A DNA stretch of 64,000 nucleotides from Scytonema hofmannii PCC 7110 (GCF_000346485.2 NZ_KQ976354.1:11366341-11430340); one strand, 5' to 3'; shown: positions 1-8,499, counted from the stretch's first letter. Numbers and translations are program-made. The notes: generated from the letters alone by a model not told the origin.

Positions 1-2
1 AA

Positions 3-1826
3 TATGCAGGTAAATTTAACGACGCCTTTAGTTTAGAACTCAATGGCTTTAATATGGCGCGGTTGAGTGATGGAGATACTGTCACTATTAATAATTTAGC
101 CAAAAATCCTTATCCTTCCTCATATCATCCTGACTTAATCTACAACCCAGTTGGTACTGGTCCTGCTAGCAGTCAAACGAAATTAGATGGCTACACCAAA
201 CCTTTGACTTTTGTTGGAGTTGTTGAACCAAATTCCCGTAATAAAGTAGCTATTAATGTTAAAGATAACCGGGATGGTTTATTAGATTCTGCTGTCTTTC
301 TCAAAGCGGGAACTTTTGGTATTACTGCACCTAAACCTCTTGACGGAAGCAAACCGGGAGTCAGTATCAAGCCAGAAGACGGCAAAGATACGGTTATAAT
401 TACCGAAGGTAGCGAGACGGGTAGTATCAATATAGTCCTGGATACTATCCCCAGTCAGCCTGTCACGATTACGATTGAACCCGGTTCTCAAGTCGATTTA
501 GGTAATGGACTTGGTAAACCCGTAACAATTACCTTTACTCCCACCGATGCTTACATTCCACATACGATAACAGTTTCTACACCAGATGATGGTATTCAAG
601 AAGGTACCCAGACTGAAACAATAAAATTGACTGCTAGTAGTGCTGACCCCAATTACAATGGTGTTGTCATTCCTCCGCTCAACATACAAGTTAACGATCC
701 GACTGGTGGAGGTGGGACATCAGGTGGTGATGGAGGTACTGGTACTGATGGAGGTAGTGGTGGTAAATCGAGTGTCAGTGCTACTGCAAATGATTTGTTA
801 TTCGTTACGGGAAGTGGTTCGCAGGTTGAACTAGAATTTGCTCTTGAAAAAAATAACGGTAAATTTGTCAACGAAGTGGGTGTGTTTGTCGTTGATAACG
901 ATAAAGGTGAAATCAACGGTATTGCACCTGGTCAACCTGGTTATTTGCAAGCAGCAATGACACGTTCTCAAGTCCTTCTCTCTGCACTTGCAAATAATCC
1001 CGCTCCCGATCTACAAGGAATTCGCAAGCTGAATTTTAATTCTGGTTCTTACCTCAGCTTTTATTTAGTCCAAAATGCTAGTACCGATGACGTCAAAGCA
1101 AATTTAGCGGCTTCTCAACCGACTCCCAACGTATTTTTCTCCTCGAATGTGGCAAATATTGATAATTTTGACCACCTGCAAATCAATAATCTGAATGATG
1201 GAGTATTGTCTGTTAAGTGGGAAGACCAAATTGGTGGAGGCGATCGCGATTTTGATGACTTAGTTTTGAATGTTAAAACTAGCAATAGTCCTTTGACGAT
1301 TGGGACTAAATTACAAGCAGAACGGGAACTTATTGACTTACGGGGGATAAAAGGAGCGATTGCAACTCAGTTTACAATCAATAATGAAGCTGCTTATAAA
1401 AACTCTGTTGGGTTTTATACTATTGACGATGAAACCGGACGGGTTGGAAATCTTAAACCAGGAGACTCAGGTTATGTAGAAGCCGCATTCCAGCGTACCA
1501 TTATTAACTTAAATGGGGATACAACAAACGTCACGGGACAGTTCAATGGCGATACACTGATTGCACCTTACATGATCGCCAATGGTACTATCGAGCAACT
1601 TCGCGCTCAAAATCCAAATAACGTGTTAAGTACTGGTACAGTTGCATACTTTGCCTTCACAGAAGTCAACACTGATAAGGTAGACCATATTCGCCTACTT
1701 GGGGATAATAAATTCGGTTTCGAGGATATCCATAACGGAGGCGATCGCGACTATAACGATATGGTCGTACAGTTGAATTTTACAAACACTGGAAGTTTAG
1801 GAAATTTAAATCAACCCTTCGGATAA
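3..1826 (+). CDS. Secreted/surface protein with choice-of-anchor L-like region and two DUF4114 domains (5' partial)
   Basis: The frame is open to the left edge, so the true start lies outside the window; the ATG at 54 is probably internal. The N-terminal part, with DGDTVTINNL and a later DSAVFLKAGTFG, resembles choice-of-anchor L domains of exported proteins. A beta-rich Calx-beta-like stretch follows, then a Gly/Ser/Thr linker (about residues 216-240 counted from the ATG at 54). Two DUF4114-type modules come next, each ending in an acidic calcium-site-like motif (GGGDRDFDDLVLNV and NGGDRDYNDMVVQL). The role is inferred as an extracellular or envelope matrix protein. Its last 34 codons and the 3' flank are duplicated about 1 kb downstream. 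No catalytic residues are seen. Confidence 0.8.
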   Translation, partial: YAGKFNDAFSLELNGFNMARLSDGDTVTINNLAKNPYPSSYHPDLIYNPVGTGPASSQTKLDGYTKPLTFVGVVEPNSRNKVAINVKDNRDGLLDSAVFLKAGTFGITAPKPLDGSKPGVSIKPEDGKDTVIITEGSETGSINIVLDTIPSQPVTITIEPGSQVDLGNGLGKPVTITFTPTDAYIPHTITVSTPDDGIQEGTQTETIKLTASSADPNYNGVVIPPLNIQVNDPTGGGGTSGGDGGTGTDGGSGGKSSVSATANDLLFVTGSGSQVELEFALEKNNGKFVNEVGVFVVDNDKGEINGIAPGQPGYLQAAMTRSQVLLSALANNPAPDLQGIRKLNFNSGSYLSFYLVQNASTDDVKANLAASQPTPNVFFSSNVANIDNFDHLQINNLNDGVLSVKWEDQIGGGDRDFDDLVLNVKTSNSPLTIGTKLQAERELIDLRGIKGAIATQFTINNEAAYKNSVGFYTIDDETGRVGNLKPGDSGYVEAAFQRTIINLNGDTTNVTGQFNGDTLIAPYMIANGTIEQLRAQNPNNVLSTGTVAYFAFTEVNTDKVDHIRLLGDNKFGFEDIHNGGDRDYNDMVVQLNFTNTGSLGNLNQPFG

Positions 1827-1885
1827 ATTCTCAATCTCAGGCGACTCTTGTCTCTACTCTAGTAGTAGAGACTAAAGTCATTATC
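1726..1885. repeat. 160-bp direct repeat, copy 1 (3' end of the DUF4114 gene)
   Basis: This segment recurs at 2781-2940 in the same orientation without gaps; I count 10 mismatches in 160. It contains the last codons of the DUF4114 gene, its stop codon and a hairpin (GTCTCTACT / AGTAGAGAC, 1850-1871). The two copies bracket a toxin-antitoxin pair. Confidence 0.9.
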
Positions 1886-1907
1886 GTTAGTTGTACATTC
1901 ATGGTTA

Positions 1908-2330
1908 TTAAATCGACCAATTTTGAATTTTTAAATCCGGCACTTTTTCAAAATCTTGCAAGTTTCTTGTCAGTAAAACACCATCACAAGCTAAAACAAT
2001 AGAAGCAATACGTAAATCTTGCGTCCCGATACGAACACGTTGTGCTTTTAATGATTGATAAATATCGTTGGATTTTTCATCATACTGAAGAACAGTAAAT
2101 TCAGATAGTAACATCACCGTATCAACAAGTAATCTATAAGCTAAAGACTTAGTTTTTCCATCTTTAGCTTCTGCAACTTGAGCAAGACGACTTCTCAACT
2201 GCTCTTCAACATTAATAGCTGTTGTCGTTAACTGCGCTTTAGTAACTAATATATTGTTAATAACCCTGGGGTGATTGCGTCCATAAAGACTAAGATGGTC
2301 TGTATCAAAAATGTAAATTGTCGTCATCAC
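1908..2330 (-). CDS. PIN-domain (VapC-like) toxin
   Basis: A 140-aa protein starting MMTTIYIFDTDHLSLY, the beta-strand plus first catalytic Asp of PIN ribonucleases. Further acidic positions fit the fold: NVEEQLRS, GTQDLRIASIVLA and a late LLTRNLQDFEKVP, which is the usual PIN C-terminal TRN-x-DF motif. Length is normal for VapC-type RNases, which cleave RNA when released from their antitoxin. Its start overlaps the stop of the upstream partner by 4 nt (ATGA), so the two are translationally coupled. The module lies between two copies of a 160-bp repeat. Antitoxin and toxin are both full length, so it is probably functional. Confidence 0.82.
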   Translation of the reverse strand: MMTTIYIFDTDHLSLYGRNHPRVINNILVTKAQLTTTAINVEEQLRSRLAQVAEAKDGKTKSLAYRLLVDTVMLLSEFTVLQYDEKSNDIYQSLKAQRVRIGTQDLRIASIVLACDGVLLTRNLQDFEKVPDLKIQNWSI

Positions 2331-2647
2331 TCATCTTCTAAAGCATTGGATTCTTGGCGAATTGATGCTAACTTATCCATAAAATCATCAAAGGTTGGGT
2401 CTGAAGCAAATATTCCCGCATACTTCATTGTTGGTTCATGTGTACTGAGATTGGCTTCTGAATTTACTTCTATCGACACAACTTTTCCCCTTGCTAGTTG
2501 TGCTTCAAGGGCAGATTTTGCATTTAAAATCGCTTCTTCTTCGGTCGTACCGGAAGCTGTTAAATTAGGCATTCCTACAATCGATGCAATAAAATTATGC
2601 TCATTTTGACTCTCGACAAAAACTTGGTAACGCATAGTACGTGACAC
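2327..2647 (-). CDS. HicB-like fold antitoxin partner of the PIN toxin
   Basis: A 106-aa protein. The first 50 residues (YQVFVESQNEHNFIASIVGM, then GTTEEEAILNAKSALEAQL) have the strand-strand-helix pattern of HicB-type partial RNase H antitoxins. The C-terminal part has DPTFDDFMDKLASIRQE, an amphipathic tail that probably wraps the toxin. It is the first gene of a two-gene operon and overlaps the toxin start by 4 nt. Pairing of a HicB-like antitoxin with a PIN toxin is common in cyanobacteria. The start could be the Met at 2647 or the Met five codons later. It is inferred to neutralise the PIN protein and repress the operon; no separate DNA-binding domain is visible. Confidence 0.72.
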   Translation of the reverse strand: MSRTMRYQVFVESQNEHNFIASIVGMPNLTASGTTEEEAILNAKSALEAQLARGKVVSIEVNSEANLSTHEPTMKYAGIFASDPTFDDFMDKLASIRQESNALEDE

Positions 2648-2780
2648 TACATAGTTAACTTAGAGTTTGGGATTGACGAGCAAGCTCAGACATCCAAAGA
2701 CTTACATCAATACCCCCATGTTCCCCTCATTATAATCATAATAATCATAATTTGCGAAATCAACGCAATTCGTCCATCCT

Positions 2781-2940
2781 ATATCCATAATGGAGGCGAT
2801 CGCGATTATAACGATATGGTTGTACAATTGAATTTTACAAGCACCGCAGGTTTAGGAAATTTAAATCAACCCTTCGGATAAATTCTCAATCTCAGGCGAC
2901 TCTTGTCTCTACTCTAGTAGTAGAGATTAAAGACATTATC
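2781..2940. repeat. 160-bp direct repeat, copy 2 (remnant of a DUF4114 gene 3' end)
   Basis: It matches 1726-1885 over its full length. In the plus frame it still reads NGGDRDYNDMVVQLNFT through a stop codon, so it is the orphan tail of a DUF4114 gene. On the minus strand it supplies the last residues and stop of the adjacent response regulator. It is most easily explained by a duplication associated with arrival of the TA module at 1908-2647. Confidence 0.88.
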
Positions 2941-3341
2941 CTCTTGATAAGTTTTTGCCAGTCATTGACCGATGTAGGTTTGGCAAAGTGCTGAATCTCC
3001 ATCCTATCCAACTCAGCAATTTCACTAGGACTAGCAGAACTAATTGTAGTGATGACTGGTATATCTTTAAGGTGAGATTGCTGCTCGATCCAAGTTATCA
3101 ATTCAATCCCATTGATATCTGGCAGAATGAGATCTGCTAGCACTATGAGTTCTGGTACGGGACAACAATCTCGATGACTGTATAACCCGATTTCTGATAA
3201 GTAAGTTAAAGCGCTAAATCCATCTTCTACATACTGCAACGAGATAGGTAAGCGGGATTTGGCTAAAATACGACGAATCAGACGTAGTTCAGGTAAATTG
3301 TTTTCTACCAGCAAAATAGTAAATTGTTTTAAATTAGTCAT
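2892..3341 (-). CDS. Rcp-type single-domain response regulator
   Basis: A 149-aa CheY-like receiver without an output domain, of the kind that works with cyanobacterial phytochrome kinases (Rcp1 family). It has a hydrophobic strand FTILLVENN, the phosphoacceptor Asp in LADLILPDING, the switch region VITTISSASPSE and the invariant Lys in HFAKPTS. One of the two acidic residues of the Mg pocket is replaced (VENN instead of the usual VEDN), so phosphorylation chemistry may be weakened. The last dozen codons fall inside the duplicated 160-bp segment, so the native C-terminus may have been replaced. No kinase gene is adjacent; the nearest is at 13.3 kb. Confidence 0.85.
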   Translation of the reverse strand: MTNLKQFTILLVENNLPELRLIRRILAKSRLPISLQYVEDGFSALTYLSEIGLYSHRDCCPVPELIVLADLILPDINGIELITWIEQQSHLKDIPVITTISSASPSEIAELDRMEIQHFAKPTSVNDWQKLIKRIMSLISTTRVETRVA

Positions 3342-3796
3342 ACTTTTTCTTTAATGACTAGAGAGTATTAAAGGTATTTTTAGGTAGATGCTGTACCTGT
3401 TCTAGCCAACATAAATCTGTTAATTAGAACTTTGTTGTTTAGTTTAGGGATCAATTATGAAGAAGGTGTGGAGAGAATTGCATCCGTGGATACACTCAAC
3501 CCCTGCACGTAGAATAAAAAAGCTTTATGTGTAATTGCGTAAATTTGCGGTTGCAAAAAGGTACGTTTGGGGTATTGGTGATAGTGCTGTCACTTGTTAA
3601 TTGAGAATCATTTATTTTCTTAAGGTATCCCACCAATACCACATATTGTGAGCATTTCCCAAAAAGAACGATACCGTTTACAACCAGGAAAAAGAACAGT
3701 TGTTAGCCGTTTACAGTATAGTCATTTGCTTTGACTTGACATATTGTTGTCACATTTCTTGACCAAGATAGTAGTAGAGTTATTATTTAGTTCAAG
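3342..3796. other. Intergenic region with an inverted repeat
   Basis: This gap lies between divergent genes. I see no convincing ORF. It has a 10-bp inverted repeat GGTATTGGTG (3571-3580) / CACCAATACC (3631-3640) and AT-rich stretches that probably hold the two promoters. Confidence 0.5.
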
Positions 3797-4285
3797 ATGT
3801 CTCATATATTTTCTTTAGACAAATCTACTACCACTTTTCAAGTTTTAGTGGCTGGAATTGCAGCTAGTCTTTTTGCATCTGGATTAACATCAAACATCGA
3901 ACAGCAAATCTCACAACCTACATCACAACTTACAGCTTCTAGTCTCACAACTTCACAAGAGTCAACAGAACAAACTAACCAATCTGCGCTCATACTGGCA
4001 TCTGTATTGGCTGGTAGTCTTATTGTTGGTGTTGCTTTAAGAGGTACGGCTAGTAAAAGCGCAAGTGCAACAGGTACATCCTCAGTTGGAAACAAGAAAA
4101 ATACCTTTCTCATTTTCAATCAAGGTAGCCGCAAGCTGCAAAAGAAACTCCTGCTCTTACTACACGACGATCGCGAAGCAGCAAATCGACTTCTAACCCA
4201 AGCTGTGTTAAAGTATACAAACAAAACAGTAGATTGGTACTTTGAAAAAGTGATTTACGATCTGGAGCGCGATCGCCATGCATAA
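3797..4285 (+). CDS. Conserved cyanobacterial membrane protein of unknown function
   Basis: A 162-aa protein with an N-terminal hydrophobic stretch (FQVLVAGIAASLFASGLTS, about residues 14-32), a Ser/Thr/Gln-rich linker and a second membrane segment (ALILASVLAGSLIVGVALRG, about residues 64-83). A basic/acidic cytosolic tail follows with KLQKKLLLLLHDDREAANRL and a terminal WYFEKVIYDLERDRHA. The tail looks like a conserved helical domain found in other cyanobacteria, but I cannot name a function. It stands alone, with a heptamer repeat just downstream. The start is the ATG after an AT-rich leader; no strong Shine-Dalgarno sequence is visible. Confidence 0.65.
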   Translation: MSHIFSLDKSTTTFQVLVAGIAASLFASGLTSNIEQQISQPTSQLTASSLTTSQESTEQTNQSALILASVLAGSLIVGVALRGTASKSASATGTSSVGNKKNTFLIFNQGSRKLQKKLLLLLHDDREAANRLLTQAVLKYTNKTVDWYFEKVIYDLERDRHA

Positions 4286-4345
4286 GTAGGTAGGTGAGAA
4301 AAAACCGAACTATGTGAAGATAAGTAAACAAGCTAAAACCTTTAC

Positions 4346-4373
4346 AAATGACCAATGACAAATGACTAATGAC
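4346..4373. repeat. Short tandem heptamer repeat (NAATGAC units)
   Basis: Four in-register heptamers AAATGAC, CAATGAC, AAATGAC, TAATGAC lie between convergent genes. They follow the same grammar as the heptamer arrays in the hupS-hupL gaps. Confidence 0.7.
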
Positions 4374-4381
4374 AATTCTGA

Positions 4382-5335
4382 CTAATCAATTTCCAATAAA
4401 ACCTTCAAAACACCTTTACCTTGGGCGCGTTCAAAAGCAGCAAGCCCTTCTGTAAGCGGATAACGTGCATGAATGAGCGGTTTTACATTTACTCTTTCTT
4501 GTGCTAAAAGTTCAAGTGCAGGTTGAAAGGAACCGCAACGGGAGCCAATTAAAGTGATTTCGTCCACAACTAAAGAGGAAGCATCAAAGCTCAGGTTACC
4601 TGCGTAGGTACTTTTGAGTACTAGAGTTCCTCTTGGACGCAAGGCACGGAGAGCGATGGCAAATCCTTCAGAGTTACCAGTACATTCTACCGAAATATCA
4701 AAAGTTTTGTCTTTAACCGCATCAACTAAACCAGTTTTAATACCTCGATCCTCTAAGTTACCAAGTTTGTCTCGATGACGCCCCACGACTAAAAGCTCAC
4801 ACCCAGTTAAAGCTATTGTCTGCGCTACCAATTGCCCCAGTTTACCATCACCAACAACGAGTACCCGGTCATCAGGCGATAACCGCAACTGCTGCTGAAT
4901 TTCCAGCGCAGCTGCTAAAGGTTCAGTAAAAGTTGCAACTTCTGTAGGAATATTTTCAGGTACAGGATGCAGGTTCTCTATGGGTAAAGTCAGATAATCA
5001 GCAAAGGCTCCATTGCGGTTGACAATGCCAAGAACAGTACGATTTTCGCAGTGAGTGGGTTGTCCCCTCCGACAGAACCGACATTGTCTGCAGACAGCAT
5101 TGATTTCTCCGACTACACGTTGATTCACTAGGTATTCTGGTCCTTGTTCAACGACACCAACAAATTCGTGTCCAAGAATACCGATATAGGGATAGTAACC
5201 TCTCTTGAGTTCTATGTCGGTGTTACAGATACCAGCACACAAAACACGTACTAGAGCTTCTCCTTGTGGCGGAGAGGGAATAGGGATGTTAGTACGGAGT
5301 TGAATTTGGTTGTTTTCGAGCCAAAGTCCTTTCAT
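4382..5335 (-). CDS. Zinc-dependent medium-chain alcohol dehydrogenase
   Basis: A 317-aa MDR-family oxidoreductase. Catalytic zinc ligands are in CAGICNTDIEL and GHEFVGVVE. The structural zinc lobe is present with four Cys (CRQCRFCRRGQPTHC). The Rossmann motif VLVVGDGKLGQLVAQ follows and the C-terminal substrate lobe closes the protein. It is related to threonine/sorbitol dehydrogenase-like enzymes, NAD(P)-dependent and cytosolic; the alcohol substrate cannot be told from sequence. It is about 20-30 residues shorter than typical members but has every expected motif. It is a single gene, with the downstream heptamer repeat on one side and a hairpin upstream. Confidence 0.88.
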   Translation of the reverse strand: MKGLWLENNQIQLRTNIPIPSPPQGEALVRVLCAGICNTDIELKRGYYPYIGILGHEFVGVVEQGPEYLVNQRVVGEINAVCRQCRFCRRGQPTHCENRTVLGIVNRNGAFADYLTLPIENLHPVPENIPTEVATFTEPLAAALEIQQQLRLSPDDRVLVVGDGKLGQLVAQTIALTGCELLVVGRHRDKLGNLEDRGIKTGLVDAVKDKTFDISVECTGNSEGFAIALRALRPRGTLVLKSTYAGNLSFDASSLVVDEITLIGSRCGSFQPALELLAQERVNVKPLIHARYPLTEGLAAFERAQGKGVLKVLLEID

Positions 5336-5493
5336 GGTTAATCGGTGTATGGCGGTGTGTAGGTGGAGAATCTAGATGAGATAAGTTAATCAACCAAAAT
5401 AAATATAACACTCAAGAAATCAGATTTCGCGTATTTTACTGATACTTTTATGTACTAAATTCTTCTTTATATACTTAAATATTACTGAAATAT

Positions 5494-5529
5494 GTTGACG
5501 AGGTATTTGAGCTAAAATACCTTGTCAAC
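5494..5529. terminator. Strong stem-loop
   Basis: GTTGACGAGGTATTT and AAATACCTTGTCAAC form a 15-bp stem with one G-T wobble around a 6-nt loop. It lies upstream of the dehydrogenase and downstream of a transposase remnant. It may be a terminator or the end of a small repeat element. Confidence 0.5.
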
Positions 5530-5638
5530 GTACTGTCATAATGCACACTGGGTCTAAAACGCTCAAACTCTATGCAGGATCAAGGTTTTGGTAGTAGCGA
5601 TAAGCCGGAGGCTTAACGGCTGAAGCCGTATCGCGTGC

Positions 5639-5857
5639 TTATGAGAAATGCGGTATAGAGGAAGTTTTTCGTTCTTTCTCGGATGAATGGTCTTTTTTGA
5701 ATCCACTAGTTTTATTGGCTTTGATGTCTGGCTTGCCCTTTTTTCCCTTGAGACGGTTGTTCTCATCCTGTAACTTTTGGTTTTCTTCTTCTAATCTTTT
5801 TACCTTTGCATTTAGTTCTTCTATTAGGTTCAGCAGTATTTCTATAGTTTGACGCAA
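5639..5857 (-). pseudogene. Transposase N-terminal remnant (IS66-like coiled-coil leader)
   Basis: A 72-aa reading frame with a heptad coiled coil (LIEELNAKVKRLEEENQKLQ) followed by NNRLKGKKGKPDIKANK. This is the typical opening of a cyanobacterial transposase group related to IS66. It ends after SSEKERKTSS where the family continues for several hundred residues, and no continuation is visible on the minus strand below 5639. It is read as a truncated insertion-sequence relic. A GC-rich palindromic stretch just below it may be part of the same relic. Confidence 0.55.
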
Positions 5858-5870
5858 CGAAGGGTCAGCA

Positions 5871-5891
5871 ATTTTTGGTGACTTTGAAAAT
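5871..5891. repeat. 21-bp direct repeat, copy 1 (upstream of hicBA)
   Basis: These 21 bases occur again exactly at 6623-6643, in the leader of the glcD-like gene. The pair brackets the HicBA module at 5990-6457. Confidence 0.75.
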
Positions 5892-5989
5892 TCAGATAAA
5901 TTTGTGTACTAAACAAACTAACTAAAAAAAAGAAGACACTAACCGTTTTGGAAGCTATAATAGAGTGCGTGGAAAAAAAAACATTGATA

Positions 5990-6235
5990 ATGTTAGCAAG
6001 CTATATTGACCAAGCAATGGAATTAGCAGTCTACGAAATTATTGAAGATGATGGAACTTACTGGGGTGAGATTCCTATTTTACAAGGAGTCTGGTCAAAT
6101 CATCAAACGCTAGAAGGTTGTCGGCGGGAATTAAGAGAGGCTTTGAGTGACTGGCTAGCCTTAAGATTACGTTTGGGATTAATGATTCCTGTAATAGCGG
6201 ATATTGACTTAAACAAGCTTACTGAACCAGTATAA
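5990..6235 (+). CDS. hicB: HicB family antitoxin
   Basis: The chosen start is the ATG at 5990, giving 81 aa (MLASYIDQAMELAVYEIIED); a longer frame begins at 5948 but its extra residues do not look like the family. It has the HicB pattern of a strand (AVYEIIEDDGTYWGEIPILQ), a turn and a helix (CRRELREALSDWLALRLRLG). It should bind the HicA RNase encoded 3 nt downstream and repress the operon. The pair is bracketed by 21-bp direct repeats, suggesting recent mobility. Confidence 0.8.
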   Translation: MLASYIDQAMELAVYEIIEDDGTYWGEIPILQGVWSNHQTLEGCRRELREALSDWLALRLRLGLMIPVIADIDLNKLTEPV

Positions 6236-6238
6236 AGA

Positions 6239-6457
6239 ATGTCTCGATTAACTCTGACCTCTTGGCACAATTTGGTAAAACGTTTGCATGAATTAGGCTT
6301 TGAAGGTCCATATTCAGGAGGAAAACATCCGCAAATGAGACGAGGAGATGTAACTGTTATCATCCCTAATCGTCATGAAGGTGACATCGGTGTGGGTTTG
6401 CTATCGCGTCTGTTGCGACAGGCAGGAGTTTCTCGTGAGGAATGGTTAGAAGATTAA
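6239..6457 (+). CDS. hicA: HicA family mRNA interferase toxin
   Basis: A 72-aa double-stranded RNA-binding-fold toxin. It opens with the helix SWHNLVKRLHELGF and has the catalytic His in YSGGKHPQMRRGDVTVIIPN, then ends with GLLSRLLRQAGVSREEW. This is the usual size and motif order of HicA. Free HicA degrades mRNA. It follows the antitoxin gene with a 3-nt gap, in the order hicB-hicA, the reverse of the pair at 8.5 kb. Confidence 0.87.
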   Translation: MSRLTLTSWHNLVKRLHELGFEGPYSGGKHPQMRRGDVTVIIPNRHEGDIGVGLLSRLLRQAGVSREEWLED

Positions 6458-6622
6458 AAGAGCGTTATGCTAAAAAAATTTTTGCCTGACTGAATAAGTA
6501 ATATTTGCTACTAAAAAACGACAAAACCAGAGCTTTGCATTGCCTTAACAGTATATTTTTACTAATAATGAAAGCTGTAGCCACAAGGCGTTAGTAAGCG
6601 CCCAAGACGGTTTCTTCTTGCT

Positions 6623-6643
6623 ATTTTTGGTGACTTTGAAAAT
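6623..6643. repeat. 21-bp direct repeat, copy 2 (glcD leader)
   Basis: Exact second copy of 5871-5891. It is followed by similar but not identical sequence (TATAAATATTTACACT versus GATAAATTTGTGTACT), so the duplicated unit may have been longer. Confidence 0.75.
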
Positions 6644-6695
6644 CTGTATAAATATTTACACTATTTCCACTAACTTAGGTCTCTTTAAAAGCCTT

Positions 6696-8174
6696 ATGCT
6701 CACCCAAGACAAACAACAACGCAACTGGAAACCCATCATCAAGCAGTTTGAAGCAGTACTCGGTAAAAATGGCGTAGTGCAACGTCGTGAAGAACTGATT
6801 ACTTATGAATGTGATGGACTCACCAGCTACCGCCAACGCCCCGCTATTGTAGTACTGCCAAGAACGACAGAACAAGTGGCAGAAATTGTAAAGATATGCG
6901 ATCGCAATTCCATCCCTTTCCTCGCTAGAGGTTCTGGTACTGGCTTATCTGGTGGCGCATTGCCTGTTGAAGATTGTGTTTTAATTGTGACTGCTTTAAT
7001 GCGTCAAATCCTCAATATCGATCTAGAAAATCAACGTGTTGTCGTACAACCAGGGGTAATTAACAATTGGGTGACGCAAGCAGTCAGTGGTGCTGGTTTT
7101 TACTACGCGCCCGATCCCTCCAGTCAAATTATTTGTTCCATAGGTGGGAACGTCGCGGAAAACTCAGGTGGGGTACATTGTCTGAAGTACGGTGTTACCA
7201 CCAACCACGTTTTGGGATTAAAAATTGTTACTCCTGACGGTTCCATTGTGGATGTGGGAGGACAAATACCCGAAATGCCCGGTTACGATTTGACAGGAAT
7301 CTTTGTTGGTTCTGAAGGAACTCTCGGAATTGCCACAGAAATTACTTTGCGAATTCTGAAAAGTGCAGAATCAATTTGCGTACTTCTAGCAGATTTTACC
7401 AGTATAGAAGCAGCCGGGGCTAGCGTTTCCGATATCATCAGTGCTGGGATTATTCCTGGTGGTATGGAAATCATGGATAATCTTAGTATTAATGCTGTTG
7501 AAGATGTTGTGGCAACAAATTGTTACCCCCGTGATGCGGCTGCTATTTTGATAGTTGAAATCGATGGTTTAGCTGTAGAAGTTGCAGAAAATAAACAGCG
7601 AATTGCAGAAATTTGTAACAATAATGGTGCGCGGAACATTACCACCGCTAGCGATCCAGAACAACGCCTAAAATTGTGGAAAGGACGGAAAGCCGCCTTT
7701 GCAGCAGCAGGGCATTTAAGCCCGGATTATTACGTACAAGATGGTGTTATTCCCCGCACTCAGTTACCTTACGTGCTGGGAGAAATCGAAGCATTAAGTC
7801 AAAAGTACGGTTATCGCATTGCTAATGTATTTCATGCAGGTGATGGCAATCTTCACCCACTCATTTTGTTTGATAACTCTATTCCTGGTGAGTTAGAAAA
7901 GGTAGAAGAAGTTGGGGGAAAAATTCTTAAACTTTGTGTTCAAGTCGGTGGCAGTATTTCTGGAGAACATGGCATCGGTGCAGAAAAAAGGTGTTATATG
8001 CCAGAAATGTTTACTGAAGTTGATTTAGAAACCATGCAATGGGTACGGCAAACTTTTAATCCTAAAGGTTTAGCAAATCCCGGCAAGATTTTTCCCACAC
8101 CCCGCACTTGTGGTGAAGCCGCAAACGCGATGGGCGAATTAGCTAAGAAGTTTGAGGGCGTGGAACGGTTTTAG
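6696..8174 (+). CDS. glcD: GlcD-type FAD-linked oxidase (glycolate/D-lactate dehydrogenase family)
   Basis: A 492-aa flavoprotein from the ATG at 6696; the frame opens at 6618 but the extra residues are not family-like. The FAD-binding PCMH domain has FLARGSGTGLSGGALP and the strongly conserved PDPSSQIICSIGGNVAENSG, then YDLTGIFVGSEGTLG. The C-terminal cap has NVFHAGDGNLHP and SGEHGIGAEKR, which carry the substrate- and metal-binding His residues. It probably oxidises glycolate or D-lactate in photorespiration, passing electrons to the quinone pool, as in the cyanobacterial GlcD route. No glcE or glcF is adjacent. The leader contains one copy of a 21-bp repeat shared with the hicBA upstream region. 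Confidence 0.92.
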   Translation: MLTQDKQQRNWKPIIKQFEAVLGKNGVVQRREELITYECDGLTSYRQRPAIVVLPRTTEQVAEIVKICDRNSIPFLARGSGTGLSGGALPVEDCVLIVTALMRQILNIDLENQRVVVQPGVINNWVTQAVSGAGFYYAPDPSSQIICSIGGNVAENSGGVHCLKYGVTTNHVLGLKIVTPDGSIVDVGGQIPEMPGYDLTGIFVGSEGTLGIATEITLRILKSAESICVLLADFTSIEAAGASVSDIISAGIIPGGMEIMDNLSINAVEDVVATNCYPRDAAAILIVEIDGLAVEVAENKQRIAEICNNNGARNITTASDPEQRLKLWKGRKAAFAAAGHLSPDYYVQDGVIPRTQLPYVLGEIEALSQKYGYRIANVFHAGDGNLHPLILFDNSIPGELEKVEEVGGKILKLCVQVGGSISGEHGIGAEKRCYMPEMFTEVDLETMQWVRQTFNPKGLANPGKIFPTPRTCGEAANAMGELAKKFEGVERF

Positions 8175-8192
8175 CAGATACTACGTTTGTAG

Positions 8193-8489
8193 TTGCGCTT
8201 TAGCTCTCAGCGCAACTACAGACTAATGATCTTATCTTATATTGTTCGGAGAGCAGCAGGCGCGAAGGTGGCTCAAGAGGCAATCGCCCAAGTTTTGACA
8301 GATTTACACATTTGTGCAATTGACAGAGCTGTGTTGGAACAAGCGAACGCACTAAATTTCCGAGATTTTGAGGATGCGGTGCAGTATGCTTGTGGAATGG
8401 CGCATGGGGATCTGAACGATTTTAGTAGTGTGAAGAGGATGTCTGAAAGCTCTTTCCCTGAGGTTATTATGACTGTGGTTGATAGTTGA
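8193..8489 (+). pseudogene. PIN-domain toxin C-terminal remnant
   Basis: This 98-codon frame contains IDRAVLEQANALNFRDFEDA and QYACGMAHGDL, typical of the second half of cyanobacterial PIN toxins. The N-terminal Asp strand is absent. The motif that should follow (an I-x-TRN-x-x-DF segment) is missing, and the frame jumps to a tail resembling the normal end (SESSFPEVI). It is read as a broken vapC gene with loss of the 5' part and a small internal deletion. It lies between glcD and an intact hicAB pair. Confidence 0.6.
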
Positions 8490-8499
8490 TGTCTGAACA

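Noticed and set aside
653-916. Minus-strand Pro/Ser-rich frame in the DUF4114 gene
   Set aside because: Antisense of the Gly/Thr linker; no independent evidence.
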